A DNA stretch of 64,000 bases from Serinus canaria (lineage: Eukaryota; Chordata; Aves; Passeriformes; Fringillidae): positions 33,827,059 to 33,891,058 of the forward strand of contig NC_066313.1 of the NCBI RefSeq assembly GCF_022539315.1. Reading direction: 5' to 3'. This document shows positions 52,631 to 64,000 of the stretch, piece by piece; the stretch's first letter is position 1, and every line of letters begins with the position of its first letter. A model generated the notes under the pieces. That model had not been told where the DNA came from. It searched no databases and worked only from the letters and a program-made list of their open reading frames with translations. Made by a program: the position numbers and the translations under genes.

Positions 52631-54835
52631 TATGATTCTGTTCGTTTCTGCATTTGCAGGGCAGAAGGGAAAAAGACATTGAAGACAGTGTGGAAGCTTT
52701 AAAAAACCAGAAGTGTTACAGATAAATGTACATTTTAAGACTGGCAAAATTTTGCTAGCTGATTACTTTTATCATTGTGTTTGTGATGTTATAGCACAGT
52801 GAAGGTGTTAAAATATGCTGAATGGTTGCATCATGCTCTTCTACCTTGCAAGGCATTGCCTTACTGAATCTCCACATGTTCACAGCTAGTTTGCTTTGTC
52901 AAAAGAATGCAGACCTGAACTATTTACTGCCAGTTTCCAACTACTTCACCTTAAAGCTTACACCAACAGTAGGCTTGGGCTGATTACTGTTCTGAAAGAT
53001 GAACTCCTTTAAGCCTCTTCTTGAATTTTGCAGACCAAAATCTCCAACAGCTCTTTCTCCAGCCTTGGCACTGCCAGTCAAAGGCTATAGGTGGCCTCAT
53101 CCCCACCATGAAGTTTGTGTGGGAAGCTGTGTTTGTAGGGCTAATCTTCTTAGTGAAGAAAGACATCTGTGATGTTGCATTTGCTATTGCTGTGATTTTT
53201 CCTTGTTTTTCAATGGTTTTGACATCTGGCATTAACAAGGTGAGTGCAAGTGTACTAAGAGAGATCTCTTACTAGTAGATGTGAAAAGAAAGTCACACGC
53301 ACGAATGGTTTTCAAAAGAAACAAAAGCAGCTTAGGTGTATTGACAGAATGCTCAATTTGGTTGAAACATCCCTAAAAATGCTGGTGAAAGAAGCCAGTT
53401 TTGTGAAATACAAAAGGCTGGGTGAGGTTCACTTCACTCTCAGAGAAGAAAGATTTGAAAAGCAGACTCACAGTGGAGCACTGCCCTGCATCCTTGTGGG
53501 TGTAAATGAAGTAGTAGATTTTGTAGCCCAGTGTTCTGGAGTGTACACATTCATTTACAAGTGTGAGGGGAGAACATAAGGTAATTAAAATATCTTTTAT
53601 TAAGTTATTTTCTGCAGAAAATTATGGAGGAAATAGTAAACCTCACTTAATCTGTCTCTTGGAAGACTGAGGAATTCTTCTCAAGAGAGGTCTTTGATAC
53701 CACATTTATTGAGATATAGCTGTCTTAAGTGGAATCCCAGCAAGTCATGTGAGCATGGAAACACTGAGATGTTTTTTTTCCAAATCACTGTTTGGAAAGA
53801 TGATCAGCTACTGCAAACTGCTTTTATTTATAAACTTTCTAAATGTTGTTGTTGTTGGTGGTTTTTTTTTCTTCGAACAGCCTCCTAACTATTCCTTAAC
53901 ATAGATCCTTAAATGTCAGGGTATTTTTTAAATTAGAACCAGATATTAAAACCATGGTTTTTTGCAGTTGAAATTGAAACCAGCTTCACTTTTTGCTATG
54001 GAAACAAGTTTTTAAAACAAATCTGTTCATGTGTATGCTGTTGTGCCAATTCATGAATTTATGTAACTTGCAGTTTTTTTCATGCCTTTTTCCAACCAGC
54101 TTGTAGAAAGAGAGGTGGTACAGAACCTGTTATAGTCTGTATTGAGCCAGTAACCTATATCTGTATCAGAGCTATGTGCCAATTGTCTCACTGGATTAAA
54201 GAAAGGAGAGGGCAACTAACACAGAAAGGTATTCATCCTAATTAAAGATAGGAGATTTCCCCAAATTTGTGTTCCCTGCCATTTACACATGACATGTTAT
54301 GTTTTATAATCCCAACATTACTGAGAATTAAGAGGAGCTCTGGTGCTTTTAGGAAAAGCACTGCATCATACTATGTTTTCATACTCATTTGTCATTTTAA
54401 GTGTATATTATTAAACAGCAATTTTTAAATTAAGTTTCATGAGTTATGAAATGCCATATAGCTATTTTTTCCACAGTACCCTAACGATGTTCCTTATAAC
54501 TTCCTTACAATTTCCAACAAGAAGTTCCTTACAGCTTCTGGAGGATAATTATCTGGAGCTGAGCATCTCTGACCTGCTCAAAGAGTCTTCTGGAACAGCT
54601 GTGATGTTGCCTGAGGGATCATGTACTGTTACTTCGGCTGAGATCAAAATCCTCAATATGTCTCCCCTAAACTGTGAAGGTTGTTCTAAAGGAATTACTG
54701 GAGCAATTCAATTGTAAAATAGTTCCTAGAAGGTAGCAGAAAATATAAAAAATGTTATAAAAGTTGAAACAAATCATTATAAGCTGTGTTGTCTGTTTTT
54801 AAAAAACTGATTTTTCTGTGTGTTTGTTGATGCAG

Positions 54836-54901
54836 GCCACAGAAACATTGTTCCGAATGGCGGTAGCAAGAGGAGCTATCACACCTTTAAGACATGGAGA
54901 A
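54836..54901 (+). CDS. TMEM135: TMEM135 internal coding exon C (66 nt)
   Basis: Phase 0-0 exon of 22 codons beginning ATETLFRMAVARGAI and ending PLRHGE, collinear with human TMEM135 residues about 133-154 (from memory). The acceptor is a T-rich stretch ending in gatgcag, with a branch-point-like ctgat whose A (54810) lies 26 nt upstream. The donor is gtaagg. The exon is frame-neutral, so skipping it removes exactly 22 residues. My recollection is that a human isoform lacks this same segment, so this is a likely cassette exon. The next expected exon, beginning VLLFC in human, was not found before the end of the window, so the following intron exceeds 9 kb. Confidence 0.94.
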
Positions 54902-57441
54902 GTAAGGCTAAGTATATCTATTTTTTTGTTTCTTATTTATGTGTGATATAATGCTTTTTTAATATAGTGTTTTATAAATACCATGAAGTCATACTGTCTT
55001 CAGGTAAGTGAAGAGAGCTGGACCACATATAACTTGCATCCCTACATTCCAGTATTGTTTTAAAGGAGAACAGGAACTTAAATACTGCCCGTTAAGAAAT
55101 GAAGTATTTTTCAAAGAATGCTCTATGCTTCTCTTTGCTTCAATCATTCCTTAGCTGTATGATAGAAGTGGTTCAAGAGAGCCTTTCAGCTGCTTTGCCA
55201 AGGGCTGGGCTCCAGTTTTTCACTGAATTTTCTCTATTAAAGGTGGTCAAATCTAGAGAAATTCACAGGAGGTCAGTATTAATGGATAGCTATGGAGAGG
55301 TTACTTCATCTTTTGTTCCTTTTGAGAAATAGTAACTTCATGTAATATACAAAGTATTAATGCATCAATTATTCCAGAGAGGATAAATGTATTTGAATAT
55401 TATGTTGCTCATACGTGCTTCTGTTTGTGGTGAACATTTTTTTTCCCTTCCTTGTACAGTTTTATATCTGGTCAACATGGTTTTGAACGTTGATGATTAA
55501 ATATCTCCAATACAAGTTGGTGCCATTTATACTTAGGTTGAATTTAATTTTAAAAATAAAATGCTACAGTCAGTCATGATGCTGGAAATGAATGATCTGG
55601 GCATTGCCACAGCTGAGTGCTGCAGTGTGTGGGATTTTTCAGTGTTAGAAACATCAGTGTCTTTTCATGGTAATATTATTTTGATCAAATTCCTGATAAG
55701 TTTGCGAAAAGTTCTTATCAGAGACGCAGTGTTCAGTCTGGAATCTTGACCTACACTGACCCTGGAGTCCCAGCTGTGCCCTAAAATGTTCCTTATGCTG
55801 ATGAGGTTGCCTTAATCTCTTTTATGTGACAAAATAATGTATCTCTGCGTCAGTGTCTGAAGATATACCTGAGATATCATGTCCTGCCATTGCCTGTAGT
55901 TTTAGCTTTTCTGAATATGTGGGTCCTCTCTGAATTTTGTGTACTGCTGTTTTCTACAGAGGAGCGTAATGCCATTTCCAGAAGTGTTAGTTAGCTAATA
56001 TGTGCATCCTTTCCAAATTCCCTGGTTAGTTTTTTTTTTTCCAGTGAGGGGTATTTCATGACCAGGTTGCCCAAAAGGTTTATGTAGTTACCCAGTCAGT
56101 GGTGTGAATTATAGAAAAAGAAAATTATTGGTTTTCTTAAAGAGTAACTAATTGTACTGTTTGCAATCCAAAATATTGGGACAACCACAGATGTAATGAT
56201 GTTTCTTGTGAATAATATTAGTAATTTCTGAATCTGATACATCTTCTGTTGGGCCAGTCTAGCTCACTGATAAGGTAGAAAAAATTTTAATTTTTTCTTC
56301 AGATATTCTTTTTGATTTTTTTATCCATTAAACCACCTCAAAGGCTAGAGAGAAGCAGAGGAGAAGCAGTAACATAAGTGGTGAGAAGATGTAACCATGG
56401 TTACTAGAAAGGTAGTGTGAGAAAGTCAACTTCATGTTGGTGTATGGTGTCCTGTGATACTTTTTCTGAGGTATTCCTGGAGCCTCAGTGGAAATGCAGA
56501 TAATTTATAGATAAGACATGTAATAATGGTCCAGAATTGGCTTTTTGTGTGAGAAGGCAGTGGGAGAAACAAGAAAATACCTTTTTTTCTCTCTTGTATT
56601 TTTATTGGACTTTATGCAGCAGAAAATATTTCCTCTCAAGGGAGATATTTTCATTAAATTCCATTGTGTAATTATAATTTACTTAGTCTGAAAATGAGAA
56701 ATTATTTTATTTAAATAAAGCTAATTTTTCCAGAAGAAACATATAATTATCAAGTCATACTAAAAATTTTTTTTGCTCTTCCAAGAAATTGCTGGATGTT
56801 TGCACACAAAAGTAGAAAGTGAGCCAAAAAAAAAGTTGAATATGAGCTAAAGTTGACTGTGTTCTGTTTGAGAAGTGTGAATTTGGCAGTGAAAGTCAAA
56901 ACAGAAAAAGTTTTTAAATGGAAATTTCAAAATACGGAGGCAGCAATCCAAATGTGCAAAAGTTCTGTTCAGCTTTCACATCAGCACTTAAAAGTGTAAC
57001 ACCATTTAACATTTGAGAGAGGGTAAAACTTTTCACTGTTTGTTTTAAATTAATAAAAAATGGCATTATTCTTTCTATACCACTGAACAGATTATTGTAC
57101 AAACATTTCTTCTACAGGCAACACAGGATGCATGAAAAGCTGTCCATTATGATCCAGTTGTCATCACCAGGTGGATTTATAAGTTATAATATTGAATGTC
57201 CACTGGCAGTCCCTTTTATTTCTCCTTTCAACATTTCCTCATTCATTTGGCCTTATCAGGTCCTTATGCATATAGAATTTTTATGTTTTTCATTTCTTTT
57301 CCTTGAAAAAAGTGAAAAATGAGGATGTATAGATTTGGTCTTTCTGCTTTTGCATGTGGTTTATAAAATCACTGTTAAAGAGTTTGTATAATTATGCTGC
57401 CAAAACTAATTATAAAAATAGGGTGCATAGTGCCAAAAATT

Positions 57442-57484
57442 CTCTACAATGAATATTCCAAACTGTGGAATATTCATCGTAGAG
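57442..57484. repeat. Near-perfect palindrome (19-bp arms, 5-nt spacer)
   Basis: Arms 57442-57460 and 57466-57484 are reverse complements at 18 of 19 positions, separated by aactg. The single difference is CA in the left arm against a CG in the right arm, as a CpG deamination would leave. Transcribed, it would fold into a tight hairpin with one A-C mismatch. Confidence 0.9.
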
Positions 57485-59415
57485 GTTCCTGAGGAATCTT
57501 TTCAGCAGTTCTCTTGCTCCTGGGTGGGTTTAAGTGTAGTAGCATCCTTGGGAGGGAATCAAATCCAGAAGTAATTAATTCTCAGGATTCAATATGTTGT
57601 TGTCTATGTTAATTAGTTATTCCTGTCAGTTATTTTGTTGTGGGGGTGGCGCATGAGGCAGAGCTGTATTCATTTCTGTTACCACTTCTAGCTGATGCCT
57701 TAATGATCCAAAAACTGTGGGAGCAGATGTGATCACACCAAATCCCATGGCTGTGCTTTGCTCTGGGAATCTTAATATGCATTTCATTAAGAGCTGTGCA
57801 TTTGGGGAGCCTGGACCTGACACCACCTAGAGACCCTCTCCAGCTCTTTCTTCTGCTTCTGGTCTTTATGAAAGAGCCTCAGATCTGCTGCCATCAGTTC
57901 CTCTCAGTGCCCAGTCTCTGCCAGACAGGCCTGCTCTCTCTGTGCTGGCTGATGGGGCAACAGTGATGGGATTGAGGAAACAAGAGCAGCAACAGCCTGT
58001 CTGCTAAAATGAGTGACAAGAGGAATACGAGGAGGCTCCTGCTTCAGAGGTGACTTTTTGTGCTTTCCAGCTCTGCATTCCTGAAGCCTCTACTGCAGTG
58101 TGCTGTCCCCAAGAGAGAGCTGTAAGGGTTGGCAGCAATGGGCTGTAAGGAGTCGCTAAGTGCATGGTAGCAGGGTAGAATGCATTTGGCACAAGCTGAG
58201 ATCAGTTCAGTGACTATACAGAGAGAGAACTTCCAGAATTTTACTGGAAATGACCAATTTTATTCATGTTGTGCCGATGATATACCAGAACCAGTGTGTC
58301 ACGTAGGATGTGGATATCCTGTGGTGATGCTGAACAGGAAGGAGAGATCTAGCTAGGGCAGTGAGCCCACAGGTCACTGGTGGTCTCAGGCCCTGTAGAT
58401 GAGGGAAATGGATCCACACAGAGAAGGAGCAGGGGGATAAACTGAGAGGGTGGAAGCCTTAAATGGAAAAAAATGCATGAAATACATAGGCTGACAGAGC
58501 CAACAGGTCTAATAGTAGAGTTATGATTTCCAGAGAACCACAACTGATACTAGCCATGCATGAGCTTTGTGGCTGTTAGCATGAAAATGTAAGCTTTTCT
58601 AGCCTAAAATGGCTTACTGCCTTGCAGTGTAATACATGCAACTAACTGTATGCATTGCTATGGCAGTACATACCCGTGCTTGAAAGTGGACTTTGTTGGA
58701 AGAAGACAAGTTTTTGTTTTTGTTTAAAGCAATTTTAAAGAGATTTCACAATTCTTTGTGTTTTCTATAAATTCCGTAATGTGAATTGTGAAGTTTTATG
58801 AATTTAACCCAGATATCTGTAAAAGGTAATTTCTGTGGATTTGTGTTCATAGTTAATACCAGGGATGTGTTTGTGATACCACACTTAGCTAAACGTTGAA
58901 CAGGGGGTTCAGTAAGGATCTTTGAAGTGTGATTTCTTTAATATTTGTAAAGGTGGATACATAACAGTGGGAACAGCAATATGAAGCACTCCTTCATGCA
59001 GCACTGCTTTATGTTCCACAGGCATACTGAAAGAACCTTGGACAGGAGCGTACATAGTCAAAGTGACATTAATGCCAGTTCGAGTTTTCATTGCCCTCTT
59101 TCTTCCCAGTCCACTGTGCCATACAAGTGTAGGCTCCTGGGAACTCACCTGTGGAATTATAGTCATATAGATGTGAACCTTTTGTATTATTAACAGAAAC
59201 TGTGATTACTTTCTTCATGAGGAGGAACTTCTTAATTTTGCCAATGGAGTGATTCAAAAGAGATATTATGACACTTGTCATCATATTTAGTTGTGTAATG
59301 TGAAGATGATATGGAACTAAGTATTCATTAAATGATAATCTCCTCCATATAAAGGATTGTTAATCTCTTGAATCATATCCTCTGGGTTTTTCCTGTCCTG
59401 GTTAAGGGTTGTTGT

Positions 59416-59446
59416 AAAAAACACACAGAAAACATGTGTGTTTTTT
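59416..59446. repeat. Perfect 12-bp-arm inverted repeat
   Basis: AAAAAACACACA and TGTGTGTTTTTT separated by 7 nt. Low-complexity arms, so it could arise from simple-sequence evolution. Confidence 0.9.
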
Positions 59447-60586
59447 CAATGTTACATGTTGCAAAAAGTGTAAATTTAATTTAGCCAAATCGTATTTCTG
59501 AATGTTCTGTAAGATCCAAAGTGCCAGTAGGTTTCAGTAATAATTTCTCATATAAAATTACCCCCTTGTATTTGAAAGGTATTTGCAAAACTAAAAGAAA
59601 GGGTTTGGTTGCAGGCAGGTGAGTGCCTGTTCATCTAAAGTGAGGTCCCTTCTCTCCATCCTAAGGAAATAATCTTTAATTTTTAGCTTTTTCAAAAGAA
59701 ATGTGTTTGAAAAAATTTAAATTAAAAAAGTATCCTATAAGAAGGTTCTGAACCATCAATTAACAGCTCAAATTACTGGCATACATAGTTATACCTTTCT
59801 CATTAGTGAAATCTATTTTGGAAGTAGTATGGAGCCTGTCTTTTATAACTTCTTGTAAAGAAGAAGCTATGGATAAAATGTATCTGCAAGAATAGAACTG
59901 TTTTATAATCCTTTGGCTTAAGGTTTTGGCTTGGGGCATATGTGTCAGAAGTATTTTAAAATAATCCTGGATTCTGGAAAATTCTTCTGGCAGGTCACAA
60001 TGGGTAACAGTTCAAAGGTAATTTAATTGCCCAAGACTGGCATACCTTATCTATGTTATCTGGAAGTAAGTCAGAAGTAAATAATTCTTCTGATTAAATG
60101 CAGTGAAAACTAAAGCTTGATTGCTGAGAGAGAGACACAGACAGAGAGAGGTTGAGAATGCCATTGAACCCTGGGGAGAGAAACCAGCAGATTGCCTTGG
60201 AGGTGTTCTAGTGTACAGTGTTCCGGCGCTGTTTTTGCCATGTGTTCAGTTGTGTGAAGGTGTTATTTGTCTAGCTTGCCCTGGGTTATCCATTTTAAGT
60301 GGTCTATGGGTTTTTAATTAAGTTTTAGTCATGAAGAGGAAGGAAAATTTGTTTTAAAACCATAGTTGAACATGAAGAACTATTCTGCTCTTTTAAAATG
60401 CCATTTGCCTCTAGATAATCTGTTACTTACTAAAAATCATCTCAAGCCTTAACAGAGTATTGACCAGCCCTAAATAACTTTAAAGTGTTGTGATGGAGTT
60501 AGTTTGTTAGGGAATGTGAAAAATTAATGCACTGTAGGAATCACGTCTGGTGTAAATTTAAGGTAGAAATATCTGTAAATAAGAGA

Positions 60587-60614
60587 GTGGTTACATTTCA
60601 GTGGTTATATTTCA
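60587..60614 (+). repeat. 14-bp tandem duplication
   Basis: GTGGTTACATTTCA followed directly by GTGGTTATATTTCA, one mismatch. Confidence 0.8.
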
Positions 60615-61483
60615 GAATATGGAGAGGTACCACTGAAGAAAGGTAACACACAAGTTTGGAAACTCAGAGAACTTGAATTTCATAACAGAAGTGAAATAAT
60701 ATCTAGGTAACTCATGCTTTGTAGTTTTCTTTTAAGTGTATGGAAAATATAGTCTGTCTACTTTTCATGGAGTAGAACAATAGAATTTAGTACTTTAAGC
60801 ATTTAGCATATCATGCTGGGCATTATTATCATTGTAATTTTCTTTAGTTTAAGCTCATGGTATGTATTTGTCTTAGAATAGTCTTAGCTTCCCTTAATGA
60901 AGTGAAACACAAGGCTAAAAAGTAAATTAAATTATGCCCTTAGGTATTTGCCAAGTGTGCTTCACCACGAAAGTACTGGCAGGGAGTAAAGTAAGGGGGG
61001 GAATTACCTATTTTAATGAATTCTCTTGTTTTCCCTTCTTTAGTACTTAGCCCATGTATTTCAGATTTCTTACTCTTTTGCATCAGCAAAGCAGCTAGTG
61101 CATGGTAAAAGTAGACAATAAAAAATTATGGCAACAAAGCTAAATGTAAGGAAATGTATTTAGCTCCCAATCTAGTTTTTTTTTAGTCTTCTGTGTCAGG
61201 GCCTTGGAATGAAGCTGTCATTTTGCTTTATACTTAAAATCTGTCCCCAAAATTGCCCCCTGCAACTCCATTGTTCTCAACAAAAGATCATGTGTAGGGA
61301 GATTTTTACTCCTGTACATGAGGAGAGGCAGAGTAGGTGCTGCTGGAGCTTGGTGCTTGAATAATGCTTCTTTCTCACTTTGGTGGTATCGATACTGTTG
61401 TATGTTCATTCATTCATTGAGTTGAAGAAATAGGCAACTGTAGGAAGATATTTAACCTGATAAAGCTAAGAATTTGTTCACAT

Positions 61484-61547
61484 TCCTTTAGTAACACTCA
61501 GCATTTAAGAACTTCTTACACTTAAGAATGCTGATGTTACTAAAGGA
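61484..61547. repeat. Inverted repeat (about 25-bp arms, 11-nt spacer)
   Basis: Left arm 61484-61509 and right arm 61521-61547 pair over 13, 8 and 4 bp interrupted by single-base or two-base bulges, with an 11-nt loop. The geometry resembles a short hairpin precursor or a tiny terminal-inverted-repeat remnant. No TA target duplication is evident. Confidence 0.85.
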
Positions 61548-61680
61548 TACATGTAACTAATCCTTAGTTTCTGTGCAAGTTGTTGGAAGAATTTGCCGGT
61601 GGCTAAGAGCTCACCATTTGCACTAACACTTTGCAGTGTAAATATATGCGTGTCAATTAAATCACTGCTGTATGGACAGT

Positions 61681-62056
61681 CACAGAATATAGAATGGTTT
61701 GGGTTGGAAGGGACCTTGAGGAACATCTAATTCCATCTCCCCCTCATCATGGGCAGGGTCACCTTCCACTGATCAGGTTGCTCAAAGCTGCATCCAGCCT
61801 GGCCTTGAACAGTTACAGGGATGGGGCATCCACAGCTTCTCTGGGCAACCTGTGTCAGTATCTCACCACACTCACAGTAAAGAATTTCTTTCTAACATCT
61901 TGTCCAAATGTACTCTCAGTTTGAAGCCATTCTCCCTTGTCCTATCACTACAGTGCCTGGTGAAGAAATCCCTCTTGGCTTCCCTATAGGCTCCCTTCAC
62001 ATGCAGATGGTTGCTATGAGGTCTCCATGCAATCTTTGCTTCTCCAGGGTGAACAG
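61681..62056 (-). mobile_element. CR1 LINE, 3'-end fragment
   Basis: Classic antisense CR1 3' end. It starts with cacagaatatagaatgg and gggttggaagggacctt, then shows the hallmark blocks ggggcatccacagcttctct, gggcaacctgtg, attctcccttgtcctatcac and aggtctcc before cttctccagggtgaacag. About 376 bp, 5'-truncated, no intact frame. Confidence 0.95.
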
Positions 62057-62379
62057 TCACTTTGAAGAATGAGTGTCTTAATTTTAGTGTAAATATTACT
62101 TACATTCAATGATTTTCAGCTACTTAAATGTAAAACAGTGTTCTTATTCAATTCATTTTATGTTTCTTGTCCATGTGTTAGAGTTACTAAAGTATTGTTG
62201 AAACAAGAAGTAATAGTCATATTTGGTAACTTTTAATTGTCCTGTATGTTAACAGATTGCATAAATCAAAATGCAGTTAGAAATGTCATTTTTTGGGTTT
62301 CTGAAAAAAGATGAATGTGCCTATAGTCAGTGAGAAAGTTTTTTCCATTCCATCCCACCTAGACAATAGTCTTGTGATT

Positions 62380-62420
62380 CTGCATGCTACTCTATCTTTC
62401 AAAGATAGAGTAGCACGCAG
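62380..62420. repeat. Near-perfect palindrome (20-bp arms, 1-nt centre)
   Basis: Arms 62380-62399 and 62401-62420 are reverse complements at 19 of 20 positions around a single central C (62400). The one mismatch is CA in the left arm against CG in the right arm. With almost no spacer it is a candidate for cruciform extrusion or deletion-prone behaviour. Confidence 0.92.
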
Positions 62421-64000
62421 TTTAAAGATCTAAATTTTCAAACATTTTTCTGTAGGTATAAAACTAGAATAATCCTACTTTTATTTGGCATATACTTGAT
62501 TAATATTATATAAAAGTTAAAATTTACATACATTTCTCTTAGGCTGTAGAAAAATCATATTACAATACCAAGGGTAAGCAGTTCCTTGTAAAGGCTAAGG
62601 GTTTTATTGTTCTTTCCAAAATGTGAAGATATGGGACAATACTGTTGATAGGGAGGTTTACTACTAGGATTGGGAACTGATAACAAAACTAAGGTGTAGT
62701 ATTTCTGATGTGACATTATTTGGTGTCAGAGGGAAGAGACTCTGGAGCATTTCCATCATGTGACAGGTTATGGGTGAGCACAGCTGGCTTTTTTGGACAC
62801 TGTAATGCTGGTAGTATATTCCAGTGATCTGAAATTATTTCAAACCTAAAAATCTTAGGTGCTCTTCCTTCTTTTAAAAAACTTCTATGCATTTACCCTG
62901 TGAGACCATCCCTGTACCTAAATAACAGCATGAGAACAGGAGAACAGTCTAGCCTGAGATATCTAAATATCTTTATGATTGTTAGGGAAGTTATTGTTTT
63001 GGGCAAGATTAAATGCTGTTGCTCACTGCTCCGGAGAGGGTACTCGAGAATCAGGAATAGTGGATGTTAATGGAAATTAACATTGGAAAAGTTCTGTAGA
63101 AATAGTCTGCACTGTTTCATTGTAATAACCTATTGTAGTATTTTTACAATATTTAATCAGGAAGGATTATGTTGTATTTCTTGACTGATATCTCAGTGCA
63201 AGGTGATTGTGATGGGTGAAAATCTGGTCTGCCAGCAGCAGGAATGATAGGGTGCATGAACTGCTGGAACAATTCTCCCACTCTGAACCATGAAACCAAT
63301 CTGTTCCTGGCAGCTACAATTTTATGGAAAATAATTCTTTGTTGATGGAATCAGGTGAAAAATATATGGTTCTCATTAGCAAAGAGTCTGTGGAGTTTCT
63401 TGGTCATGGAGAACATTCCTCTGGCCATGTGCAGGTATTCAGATGTGTGTGACTACACGTCTTACTTATGTTACATATTTATCTTCCTATATGAAAAATG
63501 ATGGGCAGTTCTGTTTTTTAAATATACTGTTTTAAAAATATTTGTATTATAATTGATAAAATTATAATTATTAAATATATGCTTAATATGGTAGAGTGAA
63601 TATTCAGTTTTATTGTTCTTAAGTTTCAGAAACTCAAGCTTTTAAACCCAACAACCTTCAAAATAATATTTAGTAGAACTATGTCTCGAAAACTCAAATA
63701 TGAACCTTTTTTGAAGTACCACTGTTTTCTGTAGGAAATATGTATTATGCAAGTGACTGCTTGGATAAAATAATGACCTTTCATTTATAAGTATCCCGCA
63801 GAGCTGCAAAAAGTAAACCGGTATCTGCAGTCTTCCTAATGGACTGCTCACCACATTACCGCATGCAATTAGGCATAAGTGATTTTTCTGCTCAAGACAG
63901 CCTCAAGACTGATTTAGCAATGAAACTTAATTACTTCTAGCCCTTAGAGAAAATGGCTCAACAAGGTTGAGGTTGTTGGCAGGGCAGTGTGGGAAAGCTA

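Larger units (their letters stand above)
21484..54835 (+). other. TMEM135: TMEM135 intron B-C (33,352 bp)
   Basis: Intron between exons B and C. Classified content: a solo LTR (23098-23486), an inverted pair of unclassified repeats (25815-26082 and 28183-28455), and CR1 fragments (27856-28083, 47185-47991, 52184-52630). A tRNA-Ile/CR1 SINE lies at 36181-36311. The long stretches 28456-36180, 36312-47184 and 47992-52183 show no gene I can support. They contain some AT-rich, homeobox-motif-rich segments that resemble conserved non-coding sequence (see findings) and long T runs near 42,041-42,068. Pseudo-exon-like segments occur at 41314-41382 and 53034-53239. Confidence 0.9.
54902..64000 (+). 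other. TMEM135: TMEM135 intron downstream of exon C (5' portion)
   Basis: Start of the intron following exon C; it runs past the window end. It contains one CR1 fragment (61681-62056) and four short inverted repeats (57442-57484, 59416-59446, 61484-61547, 62380-62420). There is a somewhat GC-richer unclassified patch near 57,640-58,170 and an extremely AT-rich patch near 63,510-63,600. No further exon or gene is recognisable. Confidence 0.85.

Noticed and set aside
57640..58170. GC-richer patch as a CpG island or gene
   Set aside because: CpG dinucleotides are sparse, frames are short on both strands and no promoter or splice pattern is visible. It may be an old unclassified repeat.
62553..62580. 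Short segment after a tttctcttag acceptor as the next TMEM135 exon
   Set aside because: The encoded residues do not match the expected VLLFC start of the next exon.

Overview
The window is AT-rich vertebrate nuclear DNA from a bird, most likely a passerine (songbird). It contains no bacterial-type operons, CRISPR arrays or rRNA genes, and no intact tRNA genes. Three points support a bird. Most recognisable repeats are CR1 LINE fragments, the dominant avian retrotransposon. One insertion is a SINE with a tRNA-Ile-like head and a CR1-type tail, the architecture I recall for TguSINE1 of zebra finch. There is also a solo LTR of a type I associate with passerine class II endogenous retroviruses.

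The only gene I can support is TMEM135, on the + strand, seen as three consecutive small internal coding exons: 1275-1367 (93 nt), 21450-21483 (34 nt) and 54836-54901 (66 nt). The split codons join in phase, and the product is collinear with human TMEM135 from about residue 90 to 154 with no missing residues. Upstream and downstream exons lie outside the window. TMEM135 is a multi-pass Tim17-related membrane protein of peroxisomes and mitochondria, linked to mitochondrial dynamics and lipid or cholesterol handling.

Everything else is intron: the tail of an upstream intron (1-1274), a 20,082-bp intron (1368-21449), a 33,352-bp intron (21484-54835) and the start of a further intron (54902-64000). 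These hold:
- a miniature 1.02-kb endogenous retroviral element with paired 283-bp LTRs, a tRNA-Trp-like primer site and no coding capacity (3339-4357);
- a 389-bp solo LTR with a perfect 6-bp target duplication (23098-23486);
- seven CR1 fragments;
- the tRNA-Ile/CR1 SINE (36181-36311);
- an inverted pair of about 270-bp unclassified repeats whose copies differ by a 20-bp micro-inversion (25815-26082 and 28183-28455);
- several short near-perfect palindromes, short tandem duplications and microsatellites.

Open reading frames outside the exons are short and scattered and look like chance or repeat-derived frames. I found no convincing new multigene system. The most interesting non-gene signals are the micro-inversion, the mini-retroelement, and two palindromes whose arms differ only at a CpG-type transition.
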